Shown piece by piece: positions 26,074 to 34,551 of a DNA stretch of 51,129 bases. The stretch is from Anaerolineae bacterium (GTDB lineage Bacteria > Chloroflexota > Anaerolineae > Aggregatilineales > Phototrophicaceae): contig JAHDWN010000024.1 in NCBI GenBank assembly GCA_023382675.1, positions 53,325 through 104,453 on the forward strand. Direction: 5' to 3'. Position numbers and translations under genes: made by a program. Every line of letters begins with the position of its first letter. The first letter of the stretch is position 1. The notes under the pieces were generated by a model. It was given only the letters and a program-made list of their open reading frames with translations, was not told where the DNA came from and ran no database searches.

Positions 26074-26859
26074 ATGAGCACAGTCACTTCAAAAGACGGT
26101 ACCGCGATTGGGTATGAAAAGTTGGGCGCGGGCGCGCCGGTCATCCTGGTTGATGGTGCCTTCTGCTACCGCCAGTTTGGCCCGATGGGCGCGCTGGCTC
26201 CCCTTCTGTCACCGCACTTCACGGTCTACATGTACGACCGGCGCGGGCGCGGCGCGAGCGGCGACACGCTGCCGTACGCGCTTGAGCGCGAGATCGAGGA
26301 TATCGACGCCCTCATCAATGTCGCTGGCGGATCGGCCTGCGTTTACGGTATCTCCTCCGGCGCAGCGCTCGCTCTCGAAGCGACGATCCAACTCGGCAGC
26401 AAGATCAAGAAGCTCGCCATGTACGAAGCCCCCTACAACGCCGAACCCGGTGCGCGCGAACAATGGGCAACCTATCGCCACGGGCTTGACGAGGCACTGT
26501 CAGCGGGTCGCCCTGGTGATGCGGTGGCGCACTTCATGGCGCTGGTCGGCACGCCGCCCGATCAACTGGAGGGTATGCGTCAGATGCCCATGTGGCCGAT
26601 GCTGGAAGCCGTCGCCCCGACACTGGCCTACGATGCCACCGCACTCGGCGACGACCGCACGGCCCCGCTTGCACAGGCAGCCAACGTCCACGTCCCAACG
26701 CTCGTCATGAGCGGTGATGCGGGCTTCCCCTTCATGGCGGCGACGGCACGGGCGATCAGTGAAGCCATGCCGAACGCTCAGTTCCGATCCCTACCCGGCC
26801 AGACGCACGACGTTGCTGCCGAGGTCATTGCGCCTGTTCTGGTGGAGTTTTTCTCATGA
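26074..26859 (+). CDS. Alpha/beta-hydrolase fold protein
   Basis: The start at 26074 (behind ACGGAGAG) gives 261 residues; an upstream frame start at 25969 would read through the promoter and is rejected. The nucleophile elbow is VYGISSGAALAL (Ser in G-x-S-x-G), the oxyanion region follows PVILVDGAFCYRQF, the strand-turn MYDRRGRGASGD is typical, and the catalytic acid and His are expected in VMSGDAGFPFMA and LPGQTHDVAAE. The role could be esterase, lactonase or haloperoxidase-like hydrolysis. Its stop overlaps the start of the DUF1801 gene (ATGA), so the two are translationally coupled. Confidence 0.88.
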   Translation: MSTVTSKDGTAIGYEKLGAGAPVILVDGAFCYRQFGPMGALAPLLSPHFTVYMYDRRGRGASGDTLPYALEREIEDIDALINVAGGSACVYGISSGAALALEATIQLGSKIKKLAMYEAPYNAEPGAREQWATYRHGLDEALSAGRPGDAVAHFMALVGTPPDQLEGMRQMPMWPMLEAVAPTLAYDATALGDDRTAPLAQAANVHVPTLVMSGDAGFPFMAATARAISEAMPNAQFRSLPGQTHDVAAEVIAPVLVEFFS

Positions 26860-27203
26860 ACCTGGAAGTGACCACGTATATCGACAATCTTAGCCAGGAC
26901 TGGCAGGCTGATCTGTGCCGGCGCATTCGTCAGATCATCCTCGACTCCATTCCAGATGTCGCCGAACGCATACAGTATGGCAAGCCACACTTTCTCAAGA
27001 ATGGTCACTATGTCTGTGTGCTTGGGACAGCAAAAGCCTGGGTCAGCCTGACGATCTTCAATGCCCAGGCGCTCAAAGCGCCCGACGGCTATTTCGAGCC
27101 ATCGGATACAACCGCGAGAAAGACCGCAAAATTCCGCCAGGATCGGCCACTTGAAGATGCGTTTCTGGCTGGGCTTGTCCAACAGGCTGCAAGTAATCTC
27201 TAA
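26856..27203 (+). CDS. DUF1801 protein, coupled to the hydrolase gene
   Basis: The 115-residue protein shows the compact DUF1801 pattern: YIDNLSQDWQADLCRRIRQI, DVAERIQYGKPHFLKNGHYV, CVLGTAKAWVSLTIF and a C-terminal helix. DUF1801 proteins bind no identified ligand. The start lies inside the hydrolase stop (ATGA), so expression is coupled and comes from promoter B. It differs in sequence and base composition from the AT-rich DUF1801 gene at 19139. Confidence 0.78.
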   Translation: MNLEVTTYIDNLSQDWQADLCRRIRQIILDSIPDVAERIQYGKPHFLKNGHYVCVLGTAKAWVSLTIFNAQALKAPDGYFEPSDTTARKTAKFRQDRPLEDAFLAGLVQQAASNL

Positions 27204-27255
27204 CCCAACCTCCATAGCCAAAATGACACCTGTGCGGTGCGACGCAGGTGTCGTT

Positions 27256-27301
27256 TTTGTTCAAGACACCAGGGCACTGATGGCATATGATACAAGTGTT
27301 C
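27256..27301 (+). promoter_or_regulatory. Shared-box promoter C (TTTGTTCAAGAC)
   Basis: TTTGTTCAAGAC (27256-27267), 18 nt, TATGAT (27286-27291), then ACAAGTGTTC (27292-27301). The arrangement matches promoters A and B, including GTCGTT immediately before the box as in B. It is 23 bp ahead of the DHFR-like gene at 27325. Confidence 0.65.
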
Positions 27302-27324
27302 TACCCAGGGAGGGAGCAAAGCAC

Positions 27325-27879
27325 ATGGGCAAGCTTATCGTATCTGAGTTTATCTCGCTTGATGGCATCATGGAAGCGCCGGAAACCTGGCATTTCCCGT
27401 ACATCAGCGACGACATGGCGGCGCATATCGAGCGGGAGATCAACGCGACCGACGTCATGCTCTACGGGCGCGTCACGTATGAGGCCTTCGCCGGCTTCTG
27501 GCCGACTGACGAGGCCAAAGGCGAAAGCATTGCCGAAAAACTCAACAGCGCGCCTAAATACGTCGTTTCGACCACGCTCGCCAGCGCTGATTGGAAGAAC
27601 TCGACGCTGATCAAGAGCAACGTCATCGACGCCATTGCCCGCCTCAAGCAGGAAACGCAAGGCACAATCGGTATCACCGGCAGCGCGACGCTCGTCCGCG
27701 CGTTGACGCAAGCAGGTCTGATCGACGAGTTCCAACTGCTGGTGCATCCGATCGTCGTTGGCAAGGGCAAGCACCTGTTCGACGGCATGAGCGCCACTGT
27801 GCCGCTGAAGCTCACCGGCACGAAGACGTTCGCGTCCGGCGTCGTCCTGCTCACCTACCAGCCGGACAGCCCGGCCTGA
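27325..27879 (+). CDS. DHFR/RibD C-terminal-domain family reductase, copy 3
   Basis: The start at 27325 (site AGGGAG) yields 184 residues; the frame upstream covers promoter C and the previous gene and is ignored. Motifs follow the family order: LIVSEFISLDGIMEAPETWH, VMLYGRVTYEAFAGFWP, KYVVSTTLASADWKNS, then IGITGSATLVRALTQAGLID and FQLLVHPIVVGKGKHLFDG. The third intact copy differs clearly from the other two, so these are old paralogues or separately acquired genes rather than recent duplicates. Confidence 0.88.
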   Translation: MGKLIVSEFISLDGIMEAPETWHFPYISDDMAAHIEREINATDVMLYGRVTYEAFAGFWPTDEAKGESIAEKLNSAPKYVVSTTLASADWKNSTLIKSNVIDAIARLKQETQGTIGITGSATLVRALTQAGLIDEFQLLVHPIVVGKGKHLFDGMSATVPLKLTGTKTFASGVVLLTYQPDSPA

Positions 27880-27965
27880 TGCCGCGCCAGCTTTGAGCGT
27901 ATGATGATGTGAGTCCAGCGCCAATCGCTGGACTCGTGCCATTTCTAATCGAAACGGAGCGGCTG

Positions 27966-28775
27966 ATGCCCAACTTCATTTGTATGACCTGCGGGGTGCA
28001 GTATGCCGAGAGCGAAACGCCCCCCGCGCACTGCACTATCTGCGAAGACGAGCGCCAGTACGTCAAGGCGAGCGGGCAGCAGTGGACGACGCTGGCTGAC
28101 CTGCGCCAGCGCCATCACAACGAGATCCGCACCGTCGAGCCGAACCTGACCGGCATCGCCACCGTGCCGAGCTTCACCATCGGCCAGCGCCCGCTGCTGA
28201 TCCAGACGCCGAACGGCAACGTGCTCTGGGACTGCATCAGCCTGATCGACGACGTGACCGTCGCCGCGCTGAACGCCCTGGGCGGCGTCGATGCGATTGC
28301 CATCTCGCACCCGCATTTCTACGACTCGATGGTCGAGTGGAGCGCAGCCTTCCACGACGCGCCGATCTACCTGCACCGCGACAACCAGCCGTGGGTGATG
28401 CGCCCCGACCGGCGGATTGTCTACTGGGAGACGGAGACGCATTCGCTGCTGCCAGACATCACGCTGATCCGCTGCGGCGGGCACTTCCCCGGCTCCAGCG
28501 TCCTCCACTGGGCAGCGGGCGCGGACGGCAAGGGCGTGCTGCTGACGGGCGACACGATCATGGTCGTGGCCGATCCGCGCTGGGTGACGTTCATGTACAG
28601 CTATCCGAACGACATCCCGCTCAATCGCACGGCGGTCGAGCGCATCGTCGCCGCCGTCGAGCCATATGCTTACGACCGCCTCTACAGCGCGTGGTGGGAG
28701 AAAGTCGTGCCGACCGACGCGAAGAGCGTCGTCAAGCGCTCGGCAGAACGCTACATCCGGGCGATCAGCGATTGA
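27966..28775 (+). CDS. MBL-fold protein with N-terminal zinc ribbon
   Basis: The ATG at 27966 starts a 269-residue protein. Residues 6-26 form a zinc-ribbon-like CMTC...CTIC pair. The MBL part has IAISHPHFYDSMVEWSAAF, GGHFPGSSVLHW and LLTGDTIMVVAD. The usual HxHxDH is degenerate here, HPHFYDSM, but this variant is shared by a recognised set of MBL-like proteins, so it is not a local decay. Loss of the Asp-His pair suggests one metal site or none. The function is unknown; a rubredoxin-like or hydrolase role is possible. Confidence 0.78.
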   Translation: MPNFICMTCGVQYAESETPPAHCTICEDERQYVKASGQQWTTLADLRQRHHNEIRTVEPNLTGIATVPSFTIGQRPLLIQTPNGNVLWDCISLIDDVTVAALNALGGVDAIAISHPHFYDSMVEWSAAFHDAPIYLHRDNQPWVMRPDRRIVYWETETHSLLPDITLIRCGGHFPGSSVLHWAAGADGKGVLLTGDTIMVVADPRWVTFMYSYPNDIPLNRTAVERIVAAVEPYAYDRLYSAWWEKVVPTDAKSVVKRSAERYIRAISD

Positions 28776-28806
28776 GAATTCGATACACGATGTATGGAGA
28801 CGTGCG

Positions 28807-29256
28807 ATGAAGACGACCTTTACCACCACCGTCGTCCAGGAAGAAGGCAAGAACGCCACCGGCCTGCGCATCCCGGCGGAGGCCATCGACGCGCTGGGCG
28901 GCAAGAAGCGCCCCGCCGTCAGAGTGACGCTTAGCGGCTACACCTATCGCAGCACCGTTGCGGCTTATGGCGATGTCTTCATGCTGCCGTTGGCGCAGGA
29001 GCACCGGGAAGCGGCAGGCGTCAAGGCGGGCGATCAAGTCGAGGTCACGCTCGAACTCGATACCGAGCCGCGCACGGTCGAGGTCCCGGATGACCTGGCG
29101 GCGGCGCTCGCAGCCAGGCCGGGCGCACGCGCGGCGTTCGATGCGCTGGCCTACTCCGCGCGTAAGGAGCACGTCCGCCAGGTCGAAACGGCCAGGGCGC
29201 AGGAGACGCGCGAACGGCGCATCGCCAAGATCGTCGCCAGCCTGGGCGTGTCCTGA
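28807..29256 (+). CDS. DUF1905/YdeI-like small protein
   Basis: The 149-residue protein has an N-terminal DUF1905 beta domain (TTVVQEEGKNATGLRIPAEA, VRVTLSGYTYRSTVAAYGD, EAAGVKAGDQVEVTLELD). A C-terminal OmpD-associated/YdeI segment follows (VPDDLAAALAARPGARAAFD, ARKEHVRQVETARAQETRER). Proteins of this pair-domain type have been linked to bacteriocin or peptide resistance in some bacteria, without a known mechanism. ATG 28807 is chosen because the homology begins there. It lies 31 bp after the MBL gene. Confidence 0.8.
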   Translation: MKTTFTTTVVQEEGKNATGLRIPAEAIDALGGKKRPAVRVTLSGYTYRSTVAAYGDVFMLPLAQEHREAAGVKAGDQVEVTLELDTEPRTVEVPDDLAAALAARPGARAAFDALAYSARKEHVRQVETARAQETRERRIAKIVASLGVS

Positions 29257-29327
29257 GGTTGGTCTGACGACTGAGGTTCGCCATTTTGGGCCGAAAGTGG
29301 CACAATCGCGTTCAGGCAGGGGAATGA

Positions 29328-30611
29328 ATGCACGTCGCGATTTCCACGTTTGGCACCAGGGGGGATATTCAACCGTTTATCGCGCTGGCAGTGGGCCTCC
29401 AGCAAGCGGGGCATCAGGCCACGCTCGTTACATCCAACACGTTCACGGATTGGATTCAAGCCTACGGAGTGAATACCCACCCGCTGCATTTTGACCCGCA
29501 GGAAATTGTGCAACATCCCGACACACAGGCGGTCATGAAGGGGCGCGGCAACCCGATCCGGGCATTTCGTGTCATGCGCGACGTGCTGGCGCGCGCGACC
29601 GGGGCGCTGGATGAATTCTGGCAGGTCGCCAGGACGGCGGATTTTGTTGTGCAGGCGTATGGCGGCGCCGGGGCATTGGAAGCGGCGGAGAAGCTCAAGC
29701 TGCCCGCGGCCATTGTCCATCTGTTTCCCTTTACGCCCACACGCGCTTTTCCATCGCCCTTTCTTGGGTCGCTCCTTTCGCGCTTTTCACTGGGCGCGGG
29801 CTACAATCGGTTGACGCATCTTGCCATGCATCAGGTGCTCTGGTCAGTCGTTGGCGGGCCAATGACCAATCACTGGCGCAGGGGCCTCGGCTTGCGGCCA
29901 TGGCGCTCCTACGGCGATATGTATGCCCATGCCCGCCGTCTGCACATACCTACGCTGTGCGCCTTTAGCCCGGCATTCTTCCCCAGGCTGCCGGATTGGG
30001 ATGATACCCATCACCTGACAGGTTACTGGTTCTTGCCTGCGCCCTCCGCCTGGCAGCCGTCTGCCGAACTCTTGCACTTTCTAGACAGCGGCCCGTCGCC
30101 GGTCTATGTTGGCTTTGGCAGTATGAACGCTGGTGACGGCGCAGCTAAAGTGCAATTGGTGTTGCAGGCGCTGGACATGAGCGGGCAACGCGGACTCATT
30201 CTCACAGGCGGGGGCGGTCTCGCGCGCGGTGCAGACTCCCCAAATGTAGTGTATGTAGACAATGTCCCCCACGAATGGCTGTTCCCACGGATGGCGGCAG
30301 TGATCCATCATGGCGGCGCTGGCACGACGGGTGAAGGCTTGCGGGCGGGCGTGCCAAGCATCATCACACCCGTCGTCGGCGATCAATACGTGTGGGCGAA
30401 ACAAGTGGTGAAACTCGGCGTTGGGCCACAAGCACCAGATTTGAAATCGCTCACGGCTGAAAAACTGGCCGAAGTGATACGAATCGCCGTGCGTGATCCT
30501 GGCATACGAGACCGCGCCGCCCAGCTTGGCGAAATAATCCGGACAGAACGCGGTGTGGCGCGGGCGGTTGAAATCATGGAGCGCCGTGTGGCGCAGTTCA
30601 GACGACAATGA
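29328..30611 (+). CDS. GT1-family glycosyltransferase (UGT/MGT-like)
   Basis: The 427-residue GT-B enzyme begins MHVAISTFGTRGDIQPFIAL, with the acceptor-side His region. It ends with the donor-binding segment VPHEWLFPRMAAVIHHGGAG and TTGEGLRAGVPSIITPVVGDQ, typical of sterol, macrolide and UDP-glucosyl GT1 enzymes. Length is normal. It transfers a hexose from a nucleotide sugar to a lipid or small hydrophobic acceptor in the cytoplasm. Alone, it cannot be assigned to a pathway. It converges on the TIR/WD gene with a 35-bp gap. Confidence 0.9.
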   Translation: MHVAISTFGTRGDIQPFIALAVGLQQAGHQATLVTSNTFTDWIQAYGVNTHPLHFDPQEIVQHPDTQAVMKGRGNPIRAFRVMRDVLARATGALDEFWQVARTADFVVQAYGGAGALEAAEKLKLPAAIVHLFPFTPTRAFPSPFLGSLLSRFSLGAGYNRLTHLAMHQVLWSVVGGPMTNHWRRGLGLRPWRSYGDMYAHARRLHIPTLCAFSPAFFPRLPDWDDTHHLTGYWFLPAPSAWQPSAELLHFLDSGPSPVYVGFGSMNAGDGAAKVQLVLQALDMSGQRGLILTGGGGLARGADSPNVVYVDNVPHEWLFPRMAAVIHHGGAGTTGEGLRAGVPSIITPVVGDQYVWAKQVVKLGVGPQAPDLKSLTAEKLAEVIRIAVRDPGIRDRAAQLGEIIRTERGVARAVEIMERRVAQFRRQ

Positions 30612-30646
30612 GGCCACCAGCGCGCTCTATAGAGTCCACCGACCAC

Positions 30647-33600
30647 CTATGATTCCGGGCACGTCGGCGTGTCGTCCAGGCCATACATCTGGCGCTGCTC
30701 TCCCGTGAAATCAGAGGGATAGAGATGCGCACAGGCGTAGGTGGCGAGGTCGGGTTGATCTCCGGCCCAAAAGCGCAGCGTGCCGTCCGCACCCCACGAG
30801 AGCAGGCGGCCATCGCTCAGTTCTAGCGCGCCATTTACTCTGTCCGTATGCCCCATGAGTGTGGTGATCGCCCTCCCGTCGGCGTCCCACAGCCGCAGCG
30901 TGCCGTCCTCACTCCACGAGAGCAGGCGCCCGTCCGAGAGTTCCTGCGCGCCCGTTACCCGGTCCGTATGCCCTTCGAGCTTGGCAAGAGCCTCACCCTC
31001 CGAGTCCCAAAGGCGCAGTGTACCGTCACCGCTCCACGAGAGCAGGCGGCCATCACCCAGTTCCTGCGCTCCGCTTACCCCTCCCGTATGTCCTGCAAGC
31101 GTCGCGAGCGTGCGCCCGTCCGCGTCCCACAGCAGCAGCGTCCACTCACGATTATTCCACGAGAGCAGGCGGCCATGACTCAGTTCCAGCACGCCCCTCT
31201 CACCGTAGACATGCCCCACCATCCTGGTCAGCGCCTGCCCACGGGCATCCCAAAGTTGTAAAATCCTATCCTCACTCCACGAGAGCAGGCGGCCATCAGA
31301 CAGTTCCAGCGCGCCAATTACATAGTCCGTATGCCCTTCCAACGTGGTCAGCACCTCTCCGTCCGCGTCCCCCAGCCGCAGCGTTTGACCACTCCATGAG
31401 AGTAGGCGGCCGTCAGACAGCTCCAACGCACCATCTACCCAGTCCATTCCCGTGTCCCTTCGTCCTTCGAGCGTGGTCAGCGCCTCTCCGTCCGCGTCCC
31501 ATAGCCGCAGCGTGCTATCCTCACTCCACGAGAGCAGGCGGCCGTCACTCAGTTCCAACGCGCCCATTAAGTAATTCCTCACCCCTTCAAGACAGGCAAT
31601 GTGCACCCAATCGGCGTCCCACAGCCGCAGCGTGCCGTCACGGCTCCACGAGAGCAAGCGGCCGTCAGACAGCACAAGCGTGCCAACTACAAAGTCCGTA
31701 TGCCCTTCAAGCATCGTCAGCGCCGCCCCATCGGCGTCCCACAGCCGCAGCGTGCGGGAATCCCACGAGAGCAGACGGCCGTCACTCAGTTCCTGCGCGC
31801 CAGCTACCGCATTTGTGTGCCCCTCGAGGGTGGTCAGCGCCTGTCCGTCCACGTCCCACAGCCGCAGCCTGCCGTCATCACTCCACGAGAGCAGGCGTCC
31901 GTCACGCAGTTCCAACGCACCCAATACGAAGTCCGAATGCCCCTCGAGCGTGGTCAGCGCTCGCCCGTCGGCATCCCACAGTCGCAGCGTTTCGTCAGCA
32001 CTCCACGAGAACAGGCGTCCGTCACGCAGTTCCAGCGCGCCGCGTACTGCACTTGTGTGCCCCTCAAGTATGGTCAATGCCCTCCCGTTCGCGTCCCACA
32101 GTCGCAGCGTGCCGTCATCGCTCCACGAGAGCAAGCGGCCGTCACTCAGCTCCAGCGCGCCGTTTACATAGTCTGTATGCCCCTCAAGCGTGGTCAGCGT
32201 CCCTTCGTCCGCATCCCACAGCAGCAGTGTGCTTCCATGATCCTTCCACGAAAGCAGGTGGCCGTCACTCAGCTCCAGCGCGCCCCGTACCGCGCCCGAA
32301 TATTTCTCAAGCGTGGTCAGCGCCCTCCCGTCCGCGTCCCATAGCCGCAGCGCGGTGTCGCACACAACGCCGTCGCAGCCTCCCCAAGAGAGCAGTCGAC
32401 CGTCCGACAACTCCAGCGCACCATCTACCGAACCCATATGCCCCTCGAGCGTGGCAATGGCCCCTCCGCCGGCATCCCACAACCGCAGCGTGGGGTCGCA
32501 CTCAAGGACGTCACAGCCTCCCCAAGAGAGCAGGCGACCATCCGATAGCTCCAGCCCGCCATCCACCGGACCAGTATGCCCCTCGAGCGCGGCAATAGCT
32601 CCTCCGCTGGCGTTCCACAGCCGCAGCGTGCCGTCACCGCTCCACGAGAGCAGGCGACCGTCCGATAGTTCCAGCCCGCCATATTGCCCCTCGAGCGTGG
32701 TCAGCGCTCCCCCGTCGGCGTCCCACAGCTGCAGCGTGCCATAAACGCTCCAAGAGAGCAAGCGACCGTCGCTCAGTTCCAGCGCGCCGCGTACCGCGCC
32801 CGTATCCCCGACCAGGGCTGTCCCACGCAAACTGTCGACGACCCGCGATAGAGCCCGGTCGGCTTGCACCGTGTAGGCGGTCTTCATGGCCCGAACGCCC
32901 AAGAGAGCAGCAGTCAGACGATCGCCTGTGGGGTCATTCAGGATGTTCACCGCCTCGGCGGCCAGGCGCAGCGACTCGATGCGTGCCTCGCCTTCCCCCA
33001 CCTGAGTCGCGACGGCTTGCAGCGTTGGAGGCACCGACGTAAGCGTCGCGTTCGCCTGTGCCACTTCTTGGCGCGCTGCGGCGACTTCCGTCGCCAGAGT
33101 CGCCTGCGCATTCAGCGCCTGCCCTTGCGCTACCGTAGCTGTCGCCGCACTGCTTTCCGCGATGCTAGTCTGATTGATCGCGAATACTGTCGCCAGGATC
33201 GCCAGCAGCCCCACGACGCCGGCAATCACCGCCGTGAGTCTGAGGCGGCGTGTGCGGCGGACTTGCTCGGCAGCTTCCTGCGCGGAATCGTCAGCGGCGG
33301 CGCGGCTGGAGTGGACAAACTCGCGCTGCCGGTCGGTCGGTTCGGGTCGCCTCTTGTCGACAGCATCGTCCCACCCGTGCAGCCATGCCTCCGCCGCATC
33401 CAGATCCGCCCCGCGTAGCAGCGCGTCCGGGTTGCGACCGACCTGCTCCCAATGGGCGGCGCTCTGGAGCAGCCGCGTGTGCATGCGCACGTGGTCGGGG
33501 TCGGTGTCGACCGTCTCGATCAAACCGGCGAAAGCGGTGTCGAACTCCGCCAGTTTGGGATAGTTGATCCACTGGACAGACTTGAGAAACTCCCAGTTAG

Positions 33601-33955
33601 CCCGCGCGAGCGTTTCGACGGGCCGCATCTCTACACTGGCATACCAGCCGCCAACCAGCAGCGCCTCGTCAGTCGTCTGGTAAATGAAGGGGATGATACG
33701 CTTGCCCCGTTGGCGTGCGTACTCGATCTCGCGATGGCAGTAGACGGAATTCAACGCCTGCGGGCTGACGACCAGCACGAAATTATCGGCATTGTCGATG
33801 CCCGCGCAGATCTCCTCCCACCATTTGGTCGAGTAGTCGATGCCCTGCCAATCGACCCACGCCGGGCGTCCCTGTGCCGCGAGCGCCTCGAAGAGTCGCC
33901 GCACAAAATCGGTGTCTTTGCGCGAATAGGAGATGAAAACGTCATAACTAGACAT
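30647..33955 (-). CDS. TIR-domain, membrane-anchored protein with 17 WD-like propeller repeats
   Basis: The 1102-residue protein opens with a TIR domain (residues 2-100: YDVFISYSRKDTDFVRRL, VDWQGIDYSTKWWEEI, VSPQALNSVYCHREIEYA). Glu76 sits where NAD-cleaving TIRs have the catalytic Glu. A linker with RGADLDAAEAWL (about 160-215), one transmembrane helix (238-260), a coiled-coil-like stretch (262-305) and a helical segment (LAAEAVNILNDPTGDRL) precede 17 repeats of about 40 residues (390-1072) of form GALELSDGRLLSW..DGTLRLWDADG..L.TLEGHT. A short tail ends TPTCPES. Seventeen units could make two propellers. It is likely a signalling or defence effector; the TIR would be cytosolic and the repeats outside. 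Family is firm; role is inferred. Confidence 0.88.
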   Translation of the reverse strand: MSSYDVFISYSRKDTDFVRRLFEALAAQGRPAWVDWQGIDYSTKWWEEICAGIDNADNFVLVVSPQALNSVYCHREIEYARQRGKRIIPFIYQTTDEALLVGGWYASVEMRPVETLARANWEFLKSVQWINYPKLAEFDTAFAGLIETVDTDPDHVRMHTRLLQSAAHWEQVGRNPDALLRGADLDAAEAWLHGWDDAVDKRRPEPTDRQREFVHSSRAAADDSAQEAAEQVRRTRRLRLTAVIAGVVGLLAILATVFAINQTSIAESSAATATVAQGQALNAQATLATEVAAARQEVAQANATLTSVPPTLQAVATQVGEGEARIESLRLAAEAVNILNDPTGDRLTAALLGVRAMKTAYTVQADRALSRVVDSLRGTALVGDTGAVRGALELSDGRLLSWSVYGTLQLWDADGGALTTLEGQYGGLELSDGRLLSWSGDGTLRLWNASGGAIAALEGHTGPVDGGLELSDGRLLSWGGCDVLECDPTLRLWDAGGGAIATLEGHMGSVDGALELSDGRLLSWGGCDGVVCDTALRLWDADGRALTTLEKYSGAVRGALELSDGHLLSWKDHGSTLLLWDADEGTLTTLEGHTDYVNGALELSDGRLLSWSDDGTLRLWDANGRALTILEGHTSAVRGALELRDGRLFSWSADETLRLWDADGRALTTLEGHSDFVLGALELRDGRLLSWSDDGRLRLWDVDGQALTTLEGHTNAVAGAQELSDGRLLSWDSRTLRLWDADGAALTMLEGHTDFVVGTLVLSDGRLLSWSRDGTLRLWDADWVHIACLEGVRNYLMGALELSDGRLLSWSEDSTLRLWDADGEALTTLEGRRDTGMDWVDGALELSDGRLLSWSGQTLRLGDADGEVLTTLEGHTDYVIGALELSDGRLLSWSEDRILQLWDARGQALTRMVGHVYGERGVLELSHGRLLSWNNREWTLLLWDADGRTLATLAGHTGGVSGAQELGDGRLLSWSGDGTLRLWDSEGEALAKLEGHTDRVTGAQELSDGRLLSWSEDGTLRLWDADGRAITTLMGHTDRVNGALELSDGRLLSWGADGTLRFWAGDQPDLATYACAHLYPSDFTGEQRQMYGLDDTPTCPES
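30740..32790 (-). repeat. Near-identical coding repeats of the TIR/WD protein
   Basis: The C-terminal 2 kb of the TIR gene consists of about 17 tandem coding units of roughly 120 bp. At DNA level the segment encoding LSDGRLLSWS and the one encoding LRLWDADG are almost invariant, whereas the hypervariable positions lie in the short loops between. This indicates recent expansion or gene conversion. Units 3 and 4 carry a Cys-containing insert (GGCDVLECDP, GGCDGVVCDT). Such arrays change unit number easily, so assembly of this stretch should be treated with care. Confidence 0.8.
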
Positions 33956-34032
33956 CTGCCGCTAAATGCCTAAGTATGCTTATTTGAATGTCCAAACTAT
34001 AACGGTATCTGCCGAAATGGGCAAACTACCCC

Positions 34033-34341
34033 TTACGGCGTGCGCACGGCCAGGAAAACCAGCTCCGTCTCGGCTTCGATGCCGCGCGCCGCGCCCGCTG
34101 GCACGATCATCGTCGCCCCTGCCGTGATGGCGTGGCGTTCGTCGCCCACCGTCATCCAGTCGCTGCCCTGGAGAAAGTGATAAACGCTCTGCGTCGCCGG
34201 GTGCGGCGGGATCTTCTGGACAGGCTTCAACCCGGCAAGCACAACCTTCATCTTTTCGTTCTCGATCAAGACCGTGGGCTGCGGGCCATCTGTGCCAAAG
34301 GCGACCTTCTCACGCCAGTCTGGATACAGCAAAGGCATCAT
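34033..34341 (-). CDS. Small single-domain cupin
   Basis: The 102-residue protein has one cupin barrel: VVLAGLKPVQKIPPHPATQS for metal motif 1 (only partly matching, with His in PPHP), then VYHFLQGSDWMTVGDERHAI, and MIVPAGAARGIEAETELVFL for motif 2. The start at 34341 is preferred to the GTG at 34353 by homology and by AAGTGAG at 7 nt. Small cupins of this type bind metal or act as sensors or isomerases; the second motif lacks the usual His here, so catalysis is uncertain. Confidence 0.8.
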   Translation of the reverse strand: MMPLLYPDWREKVAFGTDGPQPTVLIENEKMKVVLAGLKPVQKIPPHPATQSVYHFLQGSDWMTVGDERHAITAGATMIVPAGAARGIEAETELVFLAVRTP

Positions 34342-34551
34342 CGTCAGGCTCACTTCTACTGTCGAATTGCATCTGGCGGATCAGTGTAACAAAGCACCGC
34401 GCTTTCGCACCAATGGCGGAGCAACCTCTCGCTGGAAGGCGGTCAGCGAAGGCGATGTTGAAGAAGAGAACAACCCACTCTCTTCGATCAATGAGCATCC
34501 CCTGTGCTCATTAGAGAGTGCCCGGCGGTCGCGGTGGCCTGAGCGAACTGG

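Noticed and set aside
27966-28775. Decayed metallo-beta-lactamase because HxHxDH is broken
   Set aside because: The variant HPHFYDSM appears with other intact family blocks and a zinc ribbon, so it is a subfamily trait rather than a damaged gene.
31018-32598. 526-residue open frame on the plus strand
   Set aside because: It is the antisense of the WD-repeat array; repeat periodicity and codon bias keep the frame open. The product has no fold-like pattern and is rich in R, P, A and S.
30740-32790. CRISPR-like regular repeats
   Set aside because: Units are about 120 bp, coding, without constant spacers, and translate into WD-like motifs.
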